A DNA stretch of 26,849 nt, from contig URGC01000018.1 of assembly GCA_900547255.1 (NCBI GenBank), positions 1 through 26,849 on the forward strand, read 5' to 3'. This DNA comes from an uncultured Eubacterium sp. GTDB lineage: Bacteria > Bacillota > Clostridia > Lachnospirales > Lachnospiraceae. Positions 1 through 7,897 of the stretch are shown here, piece after piece. The notes under the pieces are model-generated. The model had not been told where the DNA came from and did not search any database. It worked only from the letters and a program-made list of their open reading frames with translations. A program made the translations under genes and the position numbers. The first letter of the stretch is position 1. Every line of letters starts with the position of its first letter.

Positions 1-326
1 ATGCTTCCACCCACTGTTGCAAGATTCCTGAACTGTACGCCTACAATATGCCTTAAAGCTTCCTTAACACACCCATTCGTATATTCATTAAATCCCACAT
101 GCATCTCCAACTGTCTTAAAGTTGTCATACATCCAATCTTAAATTCATCATCATTTTCTTCAATCTTATCAAGTCCAAGCCCAGACAAATCAATTGCAGT
201 ATTAATTCTGTTATCACCCATACGCATCCACATCATACCGCCAATAATTCTATTTGTCTTTTTCTGATTAAGCTCATAAGCTTCATCAAGACTTTCTACT
301 TTTCTGAAATTCTGTATAGTAAGCAT
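1..326 (-). CDS. Xanthine dehydrogenase-type FAD-binding subunit, N-terminal part (cut by window edge)
   Basis: This is the first 108 codons of a gene running off the left edge on the minus strand. The translation starts MLTIQNFRKVESLDEAYEL and includes the segment VGVQFRNLATVGGS, typical of the FAD-binding subunit (CoxM/XdhB family) of molybdenum hydroxylases; that segment belongs to the flavin-binding loops of the family. In the family this subunit passes electrons from the [2Fe-2S] subunit to FAD/NAD while a separate molybdenum subunit oxidises purines or other heterocycles. The ATG at 326 is preceded by TTGGAG at a good distance, and a consensus promoter lies at 359-387. Its neighbours are a metal-type ABC importer, a MocA-like cofactor enzyme and a purine permease, all fitting a molybdenum hydroxylase locus. 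The substrate cannot be fixed from this fragment, and the partner subunits are outside the window. Confidence 0.85.
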   Translation of the reverse strand, partial: MLTIQNFRKVESLDEAYELNQKKTNRIIGGMMWMRMGDNRINTAIDLSGLGLDKIEENDDEFKIGCMTTLRQLEMHVGFNEYTNGCVKEALRHIVGVQFRNLATVGGS

Positions 327-358
327 AGAAACTCCAATCTAATGTTTTAATTTATTTA

Positions 359-387
359 AATATACATACTTGTAAAACCCTTGTCAA
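359..387 (-). promoter_or_regulatory. SigA-type promoter of the FAD-subunit gene
   Basis: On the minus strand, TTGACA (382-387) and TATATT (359-364) are separated by 17 bp. The start codon follows at 326, giving a leader of about 25 bases. The element overlaps the plus-strand promoter at 370-398, so the two divergent transcription units share one control region. Confidence 0.7.
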
Positions 388-398
388 TCTGATAAAAT
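370..398 (+). promoter_or_regulatory. Candidate SigA promoter of the ABC importer operon
   Basis: TTGTAA (370-375), 17 bp, then TAAAAT (393-398) lie about 50 bases before the ATG at 447. The -35 matches four of six consensus bases and the -10 five of six. It interleaves with the minus-strand promoter at 359-387. Confidence 0.5.
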
Positions 399-446
399 TC
401 TAACGCTAATATTTTATTAAGTATCACATTTACAGAAAGGAATACC

Positions 447-1517
447 ATGAAAAATTTCAAGAAAATAACTGTACTTTTCTTAGCAATACTCATGCTTGTA
501 TCAACTGTCGCATGCGGTAACTCTTCTGCAACAACAAACAATAGCACCACACAGGCTGCAACATCAGCATTTGATGTAATGTCACAGTATAAGGACATTG
601 CTGTAAGCTATCCACTTACAATCACAGATCAGGCAGGGAGAACAGTAACATTCGAAAAAGCACCAGAGAAAATTGCATCATCTTACTACATCTCTACAAG
701 CCTTCTTATCTCACTTGGTCTTTCAGACAAGCTTGTTGGAATCGAAGCTAAAGCTAACACAAGAAATATCTACAAACTTTCAGCTCCTTCCATAGTTAAC
801 TTACCTAATATGGGAACAGCTAAAGAATTCAACACAGAAGCATGTGTTGCCGCCGCTCCTGACGTTGTATTTCTTCCACTTAAATTAAAAAAGACGGCTG
901 ACACACTTGAAGGACTTGGAATTAAAGCTGTTGTAGTCAATCCAGAAGATCAGTCACTCTTAAAAGATTGTATAACACTTGCTGGTAAAATAACTAACAC
1001 AGTTGGCAGAGCTGAGGCACTCAATGATTCAATAGACACATTTTTAGCTAACACTAAAGCTGCCGTTTCTGGTGAAAATGCACCTTTGGTATATCTTGCT
1101 GGCAACAGCTCTGTTCTGTCAACAGCAGGAAGCAAAATGTATCAGGATACACTTCTTACAAATGCCGGTGGCAAAAATGCTGCTTCTGAACTTACAGACA
1201 CTTACTGGGATAATGTTTCATACGAACAGATTCTTGCATGGAACCCTGACTACATTGTAATCGCTGCTGATGCAACATATTCTGTTGATGATATATTAAA
1301 TGATGCTAACCTTGCAGAATGCAAAGCAGTTAAAAATAAACATGTTGTAAAACTCCCTAATATGATTGAGGCATGGGATTCACCAGTTCCTGGAAGTTTC
1401 CTTGGAAGCATCTATATAGCTTCTGCTCTTCACCCTGATAAAGTAACCAGTGATTATTTTGAATCTTGTGTTGAAAACTTCTATCAGAACTTTTATGGAT
1501 TCACACCTGCCAAATAA
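447..1517 (+). CDS. ABC importer substrate-binding lipoprotein (FecB/BtuF-type fold)
   Basis: A 356-residue secreted lipoprotein. Residues 1-22 form a signal peptide with two lysines and a hydrophobic core, ending in a TVA-C lipobox with the lipidated cysteine at 23. After a Ser/Thr/Asn-rich tether, the mature part has the pattern of class III binding proteins of FecCD-type importers (FPITITDQ-like start YPLTITDQAGRTVTF, then a KIASSYYISTSLLISLGL segment). It should capture ligand outside the membrane and deliver it to the permease encoded 13 bp downstream. RBS AAAGGA precedes the ATG. Members of this family bind siderophores, haem, cobalamin or, in MolA-type proteins, molybdate/tungstate. 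The molybdenum-cofactor and hydroxylase neighbours favour the last option, but that is inference; the ligand cannot be read from the sequence. Confidence 0.88.
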   Translation: MKNFKKITVLFLAILMLVSTVACGNSSATTNNSTTQAATSAFDVMSQYKDIAVSYPLTITDQAGRTVTFEKAPEKIASSYYISTSLLISLGLSDKLVGIEAKANTRNIYKLSAPSIVNLPNMGTAKEFNTEACVAAAPDVVFLPLKLKKTADTLEGLGIKAVVVNPEDQSLLKDCITLAGKITNTVGRAEALNDSIDTFLANTKAAVSGENAPLVYLAGNSSVLSTAGSKMYQDTLLTNAGGKNAASELTDTYWDNVSYEQILAWNPDYIVIAADATYSVDDILNDANLAECKAVKNKHVVKLPNMIEAWDSPVPGSFLGSIYIASALHPDKVTSDYFESCVENFYQNFYGFTPAK

Positions 1518-1530
1518 TAAAGGATGATTT

Positions 1531-2532
1531 ATGTTCAATAACACTAATAATTACAGGAACAAAATTATACTTTTATCTGCCATATGGGCACTGCTTCTTA
1601 TAGTAGTGCTCACATGGTCAGTTCTTATAGGACAGTATCCGCTTACACTAAAAGGATTACTGTCAGGTGATACTACTTCAATCATGGTCTTTAAACGACT
1701 AAGACTTCCCCGTGCTCTTATGGGAATTATCGGTGGCTTTGGTCTTGCAGTCTCTGGATATATCTATCAGATAATTTTTAAAAATCCTCTTGCTTCACCC
1801 GATGTTGTAGGTGTTGCATCCGGGGCAAGTGCTGGTGCTGCTTTTGCCATCGTTGCAATTTCTTCTTTAACCCCTGTTGTATCAATATCAGCATTTATAG
1901 GAGGAATAATTGCACTTTCAATAACTCTGCTTACCGCATATCTTATTCCTGGCAGAAACAGCTATACAATTGTACTTGCAGGTATAGCAATTCATTCTGT
2001 AGCACAGACAATTCTTATGTTTCTAAAACTTGCAGCAGACCCTGAAAAACAGCTTGCCTCTATTGAATACTGGATTATGGGAAGCCTTAATGGTGTATCA
2101 ATTAATAGTATTACAGTTCCATTTATCATCACATTAACAGGTTTTATAATCATATTGATTTTGTACAGGCAGATTATGATTTTATCTCTTAATGAAGATG
2201 AAGCTGTTTCTTTAGGTGTAAATGTTTCATTATTACGTTTTATTATATTAATGATTGCAACGCTTATTGTGTCATCAATAATATGTGTAACAGGAATTAT
2301 CAGCTTTATAGGACTTATTGCGCCTCATATTGCCAGACTTTCAACTGGACGTAACGACAGATTTACATATATATTAACAGGATTTACTGGTGCTGTTATA
2401 ATGACTATTGCAGATATATTTGCAAGAAGTATTTCATCCTCAGAACTTCCAGTCAGTATATTTACATCATTGCTTGGCGCACCACTTCTTATATTCCTAC
2501 TTGTCAGGACTAATAAAAAGGAGATTATGTAA
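1531..2532 (+). CDS. ABC importer permease, FecCD/BtuC family
   Basis: A 333-residue, very hydrophobic protein of the usual FecCD length, expected to form about ten transmembrane helices and to work as a homodimer with the ATPase of the next gene. Family landmarks are visible: RLPRALMGIIGGFGLAVSGY near the N-terminus, NPLASPDVVGVASGASAGA (a hallmark of the family) around residues 85-103, and GLIAPHIARL near residue 265, which carries the coupling helix that contacts the ATPase. RBS AAGGATG lies before the ATG. The stop codon overlaps the ATG of the ATPase gene (TAATG), indicating translational coupling in one operon. Confidence 0.93.
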   Translation: MFNNTNNYRNKIILLSAIWALLLIVVLTWSVLIGQYPLTLKGLLSGDTTSIMVFKRLRLPRALMGIIGGFGLAVSGYIYQIIFKNPLASPDVVGVASGASAGAAFAIVAISSLTPVVSISAFIGGIIALSITLLTAYLIPGRNSYTIVLAGIAIHSVAQTILMFLKLAADPEKQLASIEYWIMGSLNGVSINSITVPFIITLTGFIIILILYRQIMILSLNEDEAVSLGVNVSLLRFIILMIATLIVSSIICVTGIISFIGLIAPHIARLSTGRNDRFTYILTGFTGAVIMTIADIFARSISSSELPVSIFTSLLGAPLLIFLLVRTNKKEIM

Positions 2533-3329
2533 TGACATACTTATCTAACCCAGAACTTTCAGTATCAGATGTATCTGTATATTATGGCAGTAAATGTGCA
2601 GTAGACAACGTAAGCTTTAAGACACATGCCGGACAGCTTACCGCAGTTATCGGAAGTAACGGATGCGGAAAAACCTCTCTTATAAAAGCCATAATGAATC
2701 TCACACATCATAATGGTGAGTGTCATCTTAATAACTTAACCCTTGAAAAATTATCTATCGGTAAACGAGCTGGTCTTATAAGTTACATTCCACAGCGTAA
2801 CGGAATAAGCATAAGCATGACTGTCAGAGATGTGTGTCTTCTTGGATTCAATCCACAGCTTCATATACTCGGCTCTTATACATCGGATATGAAAAATAAA
2901 GTTAAAACAGCTATTGATAAAGTCGGACTTGCAGGATTATATGATACAGATTTTCTAACACTAAGCGAAGGTCAGAAACAATTGTGCATACTTGCACGCA
3001 CTCTTGTTGAAGACTCACCTCTTCTGCTTCTTGACGAGCCTGACAGTGCTCTTGATTTCTCTAATCGCCATATGCTTATGAGAAATATCAGGAAAATTGC
3101 ATATAATAACAAATGTGCCATTATGTGTATCCACAGCCCTGAGCTCGCACTTGAGTACTGCGATAACATACTTCTTATGAAGAGTGGCAGAATCGTTTCA
3201 TCTATCAATACTCATACCGACAGTATTAATGAAATAAATGAGAAAATGTCTCTTATCTATGATAACATTAATATAACAGAATGTACTGACTCTAATGGCA
3301 GGATTCACAAAACAGTTCTCGCTTTATGA
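2532..3329 (+). CDS. ABC importer ATP-binding protein (FecE/BtuD family)
   Basis: A 265-residue cytoplasmic ATPase that powers the FecCD-type permease. Walker A is GSNGCGKTS (residues 41-49), the Q-loop lies in YIPQRN (85-90), the ABC signature is LSEGQ (144-148) instead of the usual LSGGQ, and Walker B is LLLLDEP (164-170) followed by SALD. The switch histidine is in CIHSPE. The ATG overlaps the permease stop by one base, with GGAG upstream inside the permease gene. The last bases (TTATGA) overlap the next open frame. The Glu in the signature motif is a conservative change seen in some importers, so the protein is expected to be active. Substrate assignment follows the binding protein and is uncertain. 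Confidence 0.93.
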   Translation: MTYLSNPELSVSDVSVYYGSKCAVDNVSFKTHAGQLTAVIGSNGCGKTSLIKAIMNLTHHNGECHLNNLTLEKLSIGKRAGLISYIPQRNGISISMTVRDVCLLGFNPQLHILGSYTSDMKNKVKTAIDKVGLAGLYDTDFLTLSEGQKQLCILARTLVEDSPLLLLDEPDSALDFSNRHMLMRNIRKIAYNNKCAIMCIHSPELALEYCDNILLMKSGRIVSSINTHTDSINEINEKMSLIYDNINITECTDSNGRIHKTVLAL

Positions 3330-3340
3330 ATGGAGGATTT

Positions 3341-4459
3341 ATGGACAATCATTATCTGGACGCTCTAGCTGTAATTTCATTATACAAAATATCAGGCAAA
3401 AAGCATCTGCTCATAACTGGTAATCGTGGAAGTGGCAAATCTCATCTTATTAATAAAATAATCAGAATAATGTCTGGTTCTTTCAATTATCTGCGAAGTT
3501 ATCGCACTGATAAACCTCAGGTCGTTATTAAATCTAACCTCATAGATAATGAAAAAGAATATACTATTGGCGTTCCACGATCTCTTACTCCTGATTTCTC
3601 ATGCAAAGGCAACAGTATGCGTGTAGTGGAGAAAGGCTTTCTTAACTGTGCCATTCCAGCTATACAGACGCATCTCAAAAATGATCCTGATAAATTATTT
3701 ATTATTGATGAATTAGGTTATCTTGAAACTTCATGTACACCATTTCAGGAAACTGTTTATGCACTCCTGGATCAATCACATGTTTTAGCTGTTATAAGAA
3801 AACAATCTACAGAATTTCTTAACAAGATATCATCAAGAGATGATGTATTATTGATTGATCTGGATAATACATTTGACTCTCTTTCATGTATTATAATGGC
3901 TTCTGGGATATCTAAACGATTTGGTGCTAATAAACTCCTTGCAGATTTTAATGGAAAGACTCTATTTGAGAATACTGTATCTGAAAGCCAGTTAGTTAAA
4001 TTCGGCTATACTCTTGCCGTTACACGCCATCACGAAATTGCCAGAATATGTGATTATTCTGGTATAGATTGTCTTCTCCATGACCTTCCTTTCAGGAATG
4101 ACATGATCCGTCTTGGTGTTTCACATATTCTTGAAAACTCTAAACCTGATGGAATATTATTTCTTCCATCTGACCAGCCACTCATATCACGTACAAGCAT
4201 TCAGCTTCTGTGCCTGACATTTCTGTATTATAAAGATAAAATATGCAGACTGTCATTCAATGAAACCGCTGGTTCACCCGTCATATTTCCATCCAGGTAC
4301 TATGATGAACTGCTTACGCTTCCAGAGGGTAAAGGTGGTGGATTCTTAGCAAAAAAATATCCTGAACAGGTAATATTAATTCCTGCCCAGGATGAATATG
4401 AATTATTTGATATTGATACTCCTGATGATCTTACTCATCTTTTACAGTATTGTTACTAG
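3341..4459 (+). CDS. Fusion: THEP1-like NTPase plus MocA-type molybdenum cofactor nucleotidyltransferase
   Basis: A 372-residue two-domain protein. Residues 20-180 look like a THEP1-type P-loop NTPase: Walker A GNRGSGKS (27-34) and IIDELGYLET (121-130), where the family has a conserved DE-G-ME motif. Residues 182-368 look like a MobA/MocA nucleotidyltransferase: IIMASGISKRFGANKLL (184-200) is the nucleotide-binding signature, SDQPL (277-281) matches the GDQPL metal-site motif, and DIDTPDDL is the usual C-terminal motif. MocA attaches CMP to molybdopterin for xanthine dehydrogenase-type enzymes; a role in cofactor maturation for the neighbouring hydroxylase is therefore likely. The role of the NTPase half is unknown. 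I prefer ATG 3341, which follows TGGAGGA, over an ATG at 3326 that overlaps the ATPase stop but lacks a ribosome site. The 3' end overlaps the convergent permease gene by 29 bp. Confidence 0.8.
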   Translation: MDNHYLDALAVISLYKISGKKHLLITGNRGSGKSHLINKIIRIMSGSFNYLRSYRTDKPQVVIKSNLIDNEKEYTIGVPRSLTPDFSCKGNSMRVVEKGFLNCAIPAIQTHLKNDPDKLFIIDELGYLETSCTPFQETVYALLDQSHVLAVIRKQSTEFLNKISSRDDVLLIDLDNTFDSLSCIIMASGISKRFGANKLLADFNGKTLFENTVSESQLVKFGYTLAVTRHHEIARICDYSGIDCLLHDLPFRNDMIRLGVSHILENSKPDGILFLPSDQPLISRTSIQLLCLTFLYYKDKICRLSFNETAGSPVIFPSRYYDELLTLPEGKGGGFLAKKYPEQVILIPAQDEYELFDIDTPDDLTHLLQYCY

Positions 4460-5876
4460 ATGTATCTGCCATCTCCTGTACTGGTTTATCTTTTGGTAAT
4501 ATTATATTCAGGACAATCGCAACAAGTGCTGCTGGAACGATACCTGATTCACCGAACATGAGCTGGACAGCCTGTGGTGTATGTGCAAGAATAGTTGGAC
4601 TTACACCCATTCCATAACCAACGCCAAGCGCAACAGAAACAATTGAAAGTCTTCTTGCATCTAATGGTTCTTTAGTAATAAGCTGGATACCGCTTACAAT
4701 AATTGATGCGAACATCATAACGGCTGCACCGCCAAGGACTGACTGTGGCATTATAGATATTAATGCTCCAAGCTTAGGTATCAGTCCACAGAGAATAAGA
4801 AATACTGCTCCTGATGCAAGTGCAACTCTGTTAACCACCTTCGTCATAGCTACAAGTCCTACATTCTGGCTGAATGATGTATTAGGAAGAACACCAAATA
4901 TAGCTGCAAGTGTTGAACCAATACCATCACACATAACACCGCCAGAAAGCTCCTTGTCTGTCGCTTCTCTTCCCATTCCACCTTCCATAACACCTGATAT
5001 GTCACCAACAGTCTCAACTGCTGTTACAATGAACATAATAAGTACAGGAAGTATTGCTCTTAAATCAAATACCGGTTTAACTGGCATAAACTTAGGAATA
5101 GCAAACCACTGTGCCTCTGCAACCTTGTTCCAGTTAAGCACCCATGATTTAGTATACTCCACGCCATCGGCAGTCACTGCTGTATGTGGAAGTATACATC
5201 CCATAATAAATGCTACAATATATCCAACTATAATTCCTACAAGAATAGCAGATGAACTTATATATCCCTTTGTCCAATGCTTAACAAATAATATAACAAT
5301 AAGCACAACAAATGCTAGGAAAAGATTCTCCATTGAGCCAAAATCTTTAGCAGAACTTCCTCCACCAAATGAATTAATACCTACTGATATCAATGATAAA
5401 CCTATTGAAAGAACCACTGTTCCTGTAACTACTGATGGGAAAAATCTCCTCAGCGGCTTAATAAATGCTCCAAGTACTGTTTCCAAAATACCGCCTATAA
5501 TTGAAGCTCCCATTAATGCTCCATAAGCTAATATTCCACCACCCATAATCTTAGTAACGCTGCTGAATACTCCGATAAATCCAGAACTTGTACCCATAAT
5601 AATAGGCACCTTGCCACCAATAGGTCCTATAGCAAAAAGCTGTATAAGTGTTACGATACCAGCAATAATCATTGCATTCTGTAAAAGTGCAACCTGTACT
5701 GATGCATACTCACTTCCTGCGCCAATTCCACAGGCTCCGGTAATAATAAGAAGAGGTGTCAGGTTGCCAACAAACATAGCCATAACGTGCTGAAGTCCTA
5801 ATGGTATCGCTTGTTTTAATGGAAGCTTGCCCTCAAATTCATAAGCCTCCGGCATAAGTGCTTTAACGTTTTTCAT
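4431..5876 (-). CDS. Xanthine/uracil-family permease (NCS2, nucleobase:cation symporter)
   Basis: A 481-residue integral membrane protein of the NCS2/NAT family with many hydrophobic helices, expected to import a purine with a cation. The family signature is present as QNVGLVAMTK (337-346) followed by VVNR, preceded by PNTSFS; the QN...T[KR] form with the PNT(S/T)FSQN context resembles xanthine/urate carriers more than uracil carriers. A conserved acidic residue occurs in TAVETVGD (around 285-292). The start at 5876 is chosen because GGAGG lies just before it; a longer frame from 5909 has no such site. A promoter at 5914-5942 serves it. Nearby hydroxylase genes support purine (xanthine or hypoxanthine/urate) uptake for catabolism, although the exact substrate is inferred. 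Confidence 0.9.
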   Translation of the reverse strand: MKNVKALMPEAYEFEGKLPLKQAIPLGLQHVMAMFVGNLTPLLIITGACGIGAGSEYASVQVALLQNAMIIAGIVTLIQLFAIGPIGGKVPIIMGTSSGFIGVFSSVTKIMGGGILAYGALMGASIIGGILETVLGAFIKPLRRFFPSVVTGTVVLSIGLSLISVGINSFGGGSSAKDFGSMENLFLAFVVLIVILFVKHWTKGYISSSAILVGIIVGYIVAFIMGCILPHTAVTADGVEYTKSWVLNWNKVAEAQWFAIPKFMPVKPVFDLRAILPVLIMFIVTAVETVGDISGVMEGGMGREATDKELSGGVMCDGIGSTLAAIFGVLPNTSFSQNVGLVAMTKVVNRVALASGAVFLILCGLIPKLGALISIMPQSVLGGAAVMMFASIIVSGIQLITKEPLDARRLSIVSVALGVGYGMGVSPTILAHTPQAVQLMFGESGIVPAALVAIVLNIILPKDKPVQEMADTSSNNTVKDE

Positions 5877-5913
5877 ATATCCTCCAAAAACTAAAGTTTT
5901 TATAAACATTAAT

Positions 5914-5942
5914 ACTATACTTCAAAATACACGTATTGGCAA
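5914..5942 (-). promoter_or_regulatory. SigA-type promoter of the purine permease gene
   Basis: Minus-strand TTGCCA (5937-5942), 17 bp, TATAGT (5914-5919). The leader before the ATG at 5876 is only about 30 bases, too short for a purine riboswitch. It contains a small hairpin (AAAAAC-TTTA-GTTTTT) directly before the GGAGG site. Confidence 0.65.
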
Positions 5943-5960
5943 TATTTTCATATATTTTCC

Positions 5961-6503
5961 CTACACATGTCTCCTCACAATTCTTAACCCGTCCAATGGC
6001 GCACAGAATTTCTGATTATGCCTGCTGCATTCCTCAATGACATAATCAAGATTGAACCAGTCAACACATTCTACCTCTTCCTCCTGAAGCTTAAGACTGC
6101 TTATGTCAACTGGTTTTCTGTACAGGTAAACAAATGCGACCTCGCTGTCCCTAAACATTTTGCCATGAAATTCCTTCGCATAATCAATCTTGAATTTCTC
6201 TGCAAATTCAAAATCCTCAGGAGAAGCCTTGATTCCTAATTCTTCGCCTATCTCCCTTATTGCAGAACTTACCGGGTCGTCACCTGCATGAATATGTCCT
6301 GCCGATGATGTGTCATATCTTCCCGGAAATGAATCCTTATTAGCAGAACGCTTCTGCATAAGCACCTCTGCTCCTGTATCTGTCTGCCTTACAATCCATA
6401 TATGCGCTGTTCTGTGCCTTATCCCATCTGCATGAGCCTTAGTCCTCTCAACTGTCTCGCCTGTTGGATTGCCATCTTCATCAACAACATCAAATATTTC
6501 CAT
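5961..6503 (-). CDS. Nudix hydrolase, isopentenyl-diphosphate isomerase-like subgroup
   Basis: A 180-residue Nudix protein. It begins MEIFDVVDEDGNPTGE and has RHRTAHIWI, a layout shared with YfcD/IDI-like Nudix proteins of unknown substrate. The Nudix box spans 69-91: G69, then D75 where the consensus has Glu, then REIGEELGI (83-91) with the metal-binding REXXEE intact. The protein should hydrolyse a nucleoside diphosphate derivative; the substrate cannot be named. ATG 6503 follows AGGATAT; a GTG at 6518 overlapping the upstream stop (GTGA) is an alternative that adds five residues. It is the last gene of the cluster that starts at 7830, 11 bp after the other Nudix gene. Confidence 0.85.
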   Translation of the reverse strand: MEIFDVVDEDGNPTGETVERTKAHADGIRHRTAHIWIVRQTDTGAEVLMQKRSANKDSFPGRYDTSSAGHIHAGDDPVSSAIREIGEELGIKASPEDFEFAEKFKIDYAKEFHGKMFRDSEVAFVYLYRKPVDISSLKLQEEEVECVDWFNLDYVIEECSRHNQKFCAPLDGLRIVRRHV

Positions 6504-6514
6504 ATATCCTGCCC

Positions 6515-6979
6515 TCACTCATTAATTTTCAACACTTTTCTGACAAGCTTTCCATCTTCATACACCAGCTTCAACGTGAAAAATCTTCTCTCATTCTCCT
6601 CAATCAGAAGCTTTAAGAACACAGCATCACCTTCCCATGTCGGGAGTTTAAGCACTTCCGACTTTTCAATCCATTCAAGCTCTCCCTCGTCACACCTTGT
6701 AAGCACACCCTCATATGCATCCGCTGTATACAGACACATAAACTCCGTGTCATCATCACTTACAAATGTTATAAGTCCCCTGAACTGATATGATGTAAGA
6801 GTTAGTCCTGTCTCTTCCTTAACTTCTCTAAGCAGACATTCATCAGGTGATTCCAAGCCCTCAAGATGTCCACCCACACCAATCCACTTATCCTTATTGA
6901 TATCATGCTCCTTTTTTGTTCTGTGAAGCATAAGATACTTTCCATCTTTCTCTATATAGCACAATGTTGTAATCTGCAT
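6515..6979 (-). CDS. MutT/MutX-type Nudix hydrolase (probable 8-oxo-dGTP diphosphatase)
   Basis: A 154-residue single-domain Nudix protein. The start (ITTLCYIEKDGKYLMLHR) and the sequence KWIGVGGHLE resemble streptococcal MutX as I remember it, as does the GELEWIEKSEVLKLPTWEGD segment. The Nudix box is complete: G37, E43, REVKEETGL (51-59). The family member hydrolyses 8-oxo-dGTP to the monophosphate and keeps oxidised guanine out of DNA; this activity is assigned by similarity only. GGAG sits 11 bases before the ATG. It lies 50 bp after the metallo-hydrolase gene and 11 bp before the next Nudix gene on the same strand, so the three are probably co-transcribed. Confidence 0.87.
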   Translation of the reverse strand: MQITTLCYIEKDGKYLMLHRTKKEHDINKDKWIGVGGHLEGLESPDECLLREVKEETGLTLTSYQFRGLITFVSDDDTEFMCLYTADAYEGVLTRCDEGELEWIEKSEVLKLPTWEGDAVFLKLLIEENERRFFTLKLVYEDGKLVRKVLKINE

Positions 6980-7029
6980 TTAACTACTTCTCCACCATCT
7001 TATCTATAAGCTCTATAACTTCTTTTATC

Positions 7030-7830
7030 TTATATCTCTATTACCTCTAAATCCTCTGGCACATACAGGCTGCCATTATAATACTGCTTTCCTTCGTCCA
7101 TATACAGCTTTTTTCTGTTCTCTATATTTTTATCCTCTGTGTGATAAAGTATAAGATTTTTGACATTCAGTTTCTCGGCAAGCTCACATGCATCTTTGAC
7201 TGTTGAATGGTGCTTCTCATATGGTGAGAATATATCTGCCTGTGAATATAAGCAGAATGCCTCATGCAAAAGCCATTTGCTGTTAACTGCATACTTGTAT
7301 TCACACTCATTATATGGCTCATCCCCACAGCATGTAAGCTTATCTCCATCTCCTAGCTCCATGCTGAATCCGAACTGCTTTGCCTTTGTAGATTGTATAT
7401 CAAAAAATGTTACATTTTTACCAAGAATCTGACGACACTCACCATCTTCTACAGCTATCAGATGAAGCCTGTCATCTATATATTTTGTCTCCTTTGCATT
7501 AAGAAGACTCCCTGCCATATCTCTTATCAGGGATATAACCTCATCATGTGCATATATAACTGCCTCTCCATCATATTTCCCACGACTCATATTCTGGCAT
7601 ATCATTCTAACCATCCAGATAATGCCGAGCAGATGGTCGATATGCTTATGTGTCACAAATATAGTCCGCATATCCTGCCATTTCAATGAAGCCTTCTTTA
7701 GCTGCTGCAATATGCCATTGCCGCCGCCTCCGTCAACCAGCATATATTCATTATTATCTTCTATAACAAAACAGGTGTTGTAACACTCTGTGACTGTAGC
7801 ATTGCCTGTTCCAAGCATTGTAATCTTCAT
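7030..7830 (-). CDS. RNase Z-like metallo-beta-lactamase-fold hydrolase
   Basis: A 266-residue MBL-fold protein. The metal motif THKHIDH occurs at 60-66 (H61, H63, D65, H66), with an acidic residue in LVDGGGG near 33. Further ligands appear in CGDEPYNE, LLHEAFC and NLILYHTED. The HEA...HHST...LILYH order is that of the ElaC/RNase Z branch. However, the C-terminal HxSxRY-like motif of true tRNase Z is replaced by HTED, and I see no GP-rich exosite arm. It may therefore be a nuclease or phosphodiesterase with a different substrate. RBS AAGGAG precedes the ATG. The gene heads a cluster with two Nudix hydrolases and has a promoter at 7869-7897. Co-occurrence with Nudix genes hints at nucleotide or RNA metabolite turnover, which is inference. 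Confidence 0.82.
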   Translation of the reverse strand: MKITMLGTGNATVTECYNTCFVIEDNNEYMLVDGGGGNGILQQLKKASLKWQDMRTIFVTHKHIDHLLGIIWMVRMICQNMSRGKYDGEAVIYAHDEVISLIRDMAGSLLNAKETKYIDDRLHLIAVEDGECRQILGKNVTFFDIQSTKAKQFGFSMELGDGDKLTCCGDEPYNECEYKYAVNSKWLLHEAFCLYSQADIFSPYEKHHSTVKDACELAEKLNVKNLILYHTEDKNIENRKKLYMDEGKQYYNGSLYVPEDLEVIEI

Positions 7831-7868
7831 AGATTTTCTCCTTCTGGTAAACTATCATTTCCTTAATC

Positions 7869-7897
7869 ATTATATATTCCTGTCATAACAAACGCAA
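7869..7897 (-). promoter_or_regulatory. Candidate SigA promoter of the MBL/Nudix cluster
   Basis: Minus-strand TTGCGT (7892-7897), 17 bp, TATAAT (7869-7874), about 38 bases before the ATG at 7830. The -10 is perfect and the -35 weak. Confidence 0.5.

Noticed and set aside
1..267. Open frame on the plus strand at the left edge
   Set aside because: It lies opposite the FAD-subunit gene, whose translation matches a known family and has a promoter and ribosome site; the plus frame has neither.
447..3329. Straight call as siderophore or haem importer
   Set aside because: Possible by family, but the neighbouring genes concern molybdenum cofactor and purines and I see no Fur-like site; the ligand is left open.
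4954..5526. 190-codon plus-strand open frame
   Set aside because: Antisense to the NCS2 permease. Its Ser/Thr/Pro/Ile-rich composition is that expected from the complement of a membrane protein gene.
5877..5913. Purine riboswitch before the purine permease
   Set aside because: The expected leader is about 30 bases, too short for the aptamer.
6980..7029. Minus-strand frame reading KIKEVIELIDKMVEK after the metallo-hydrolase stop
   Set aside because: Too short and without a start. It could be the remains of a longer C-terminus lost by a frameshift, but nothing else supports this.
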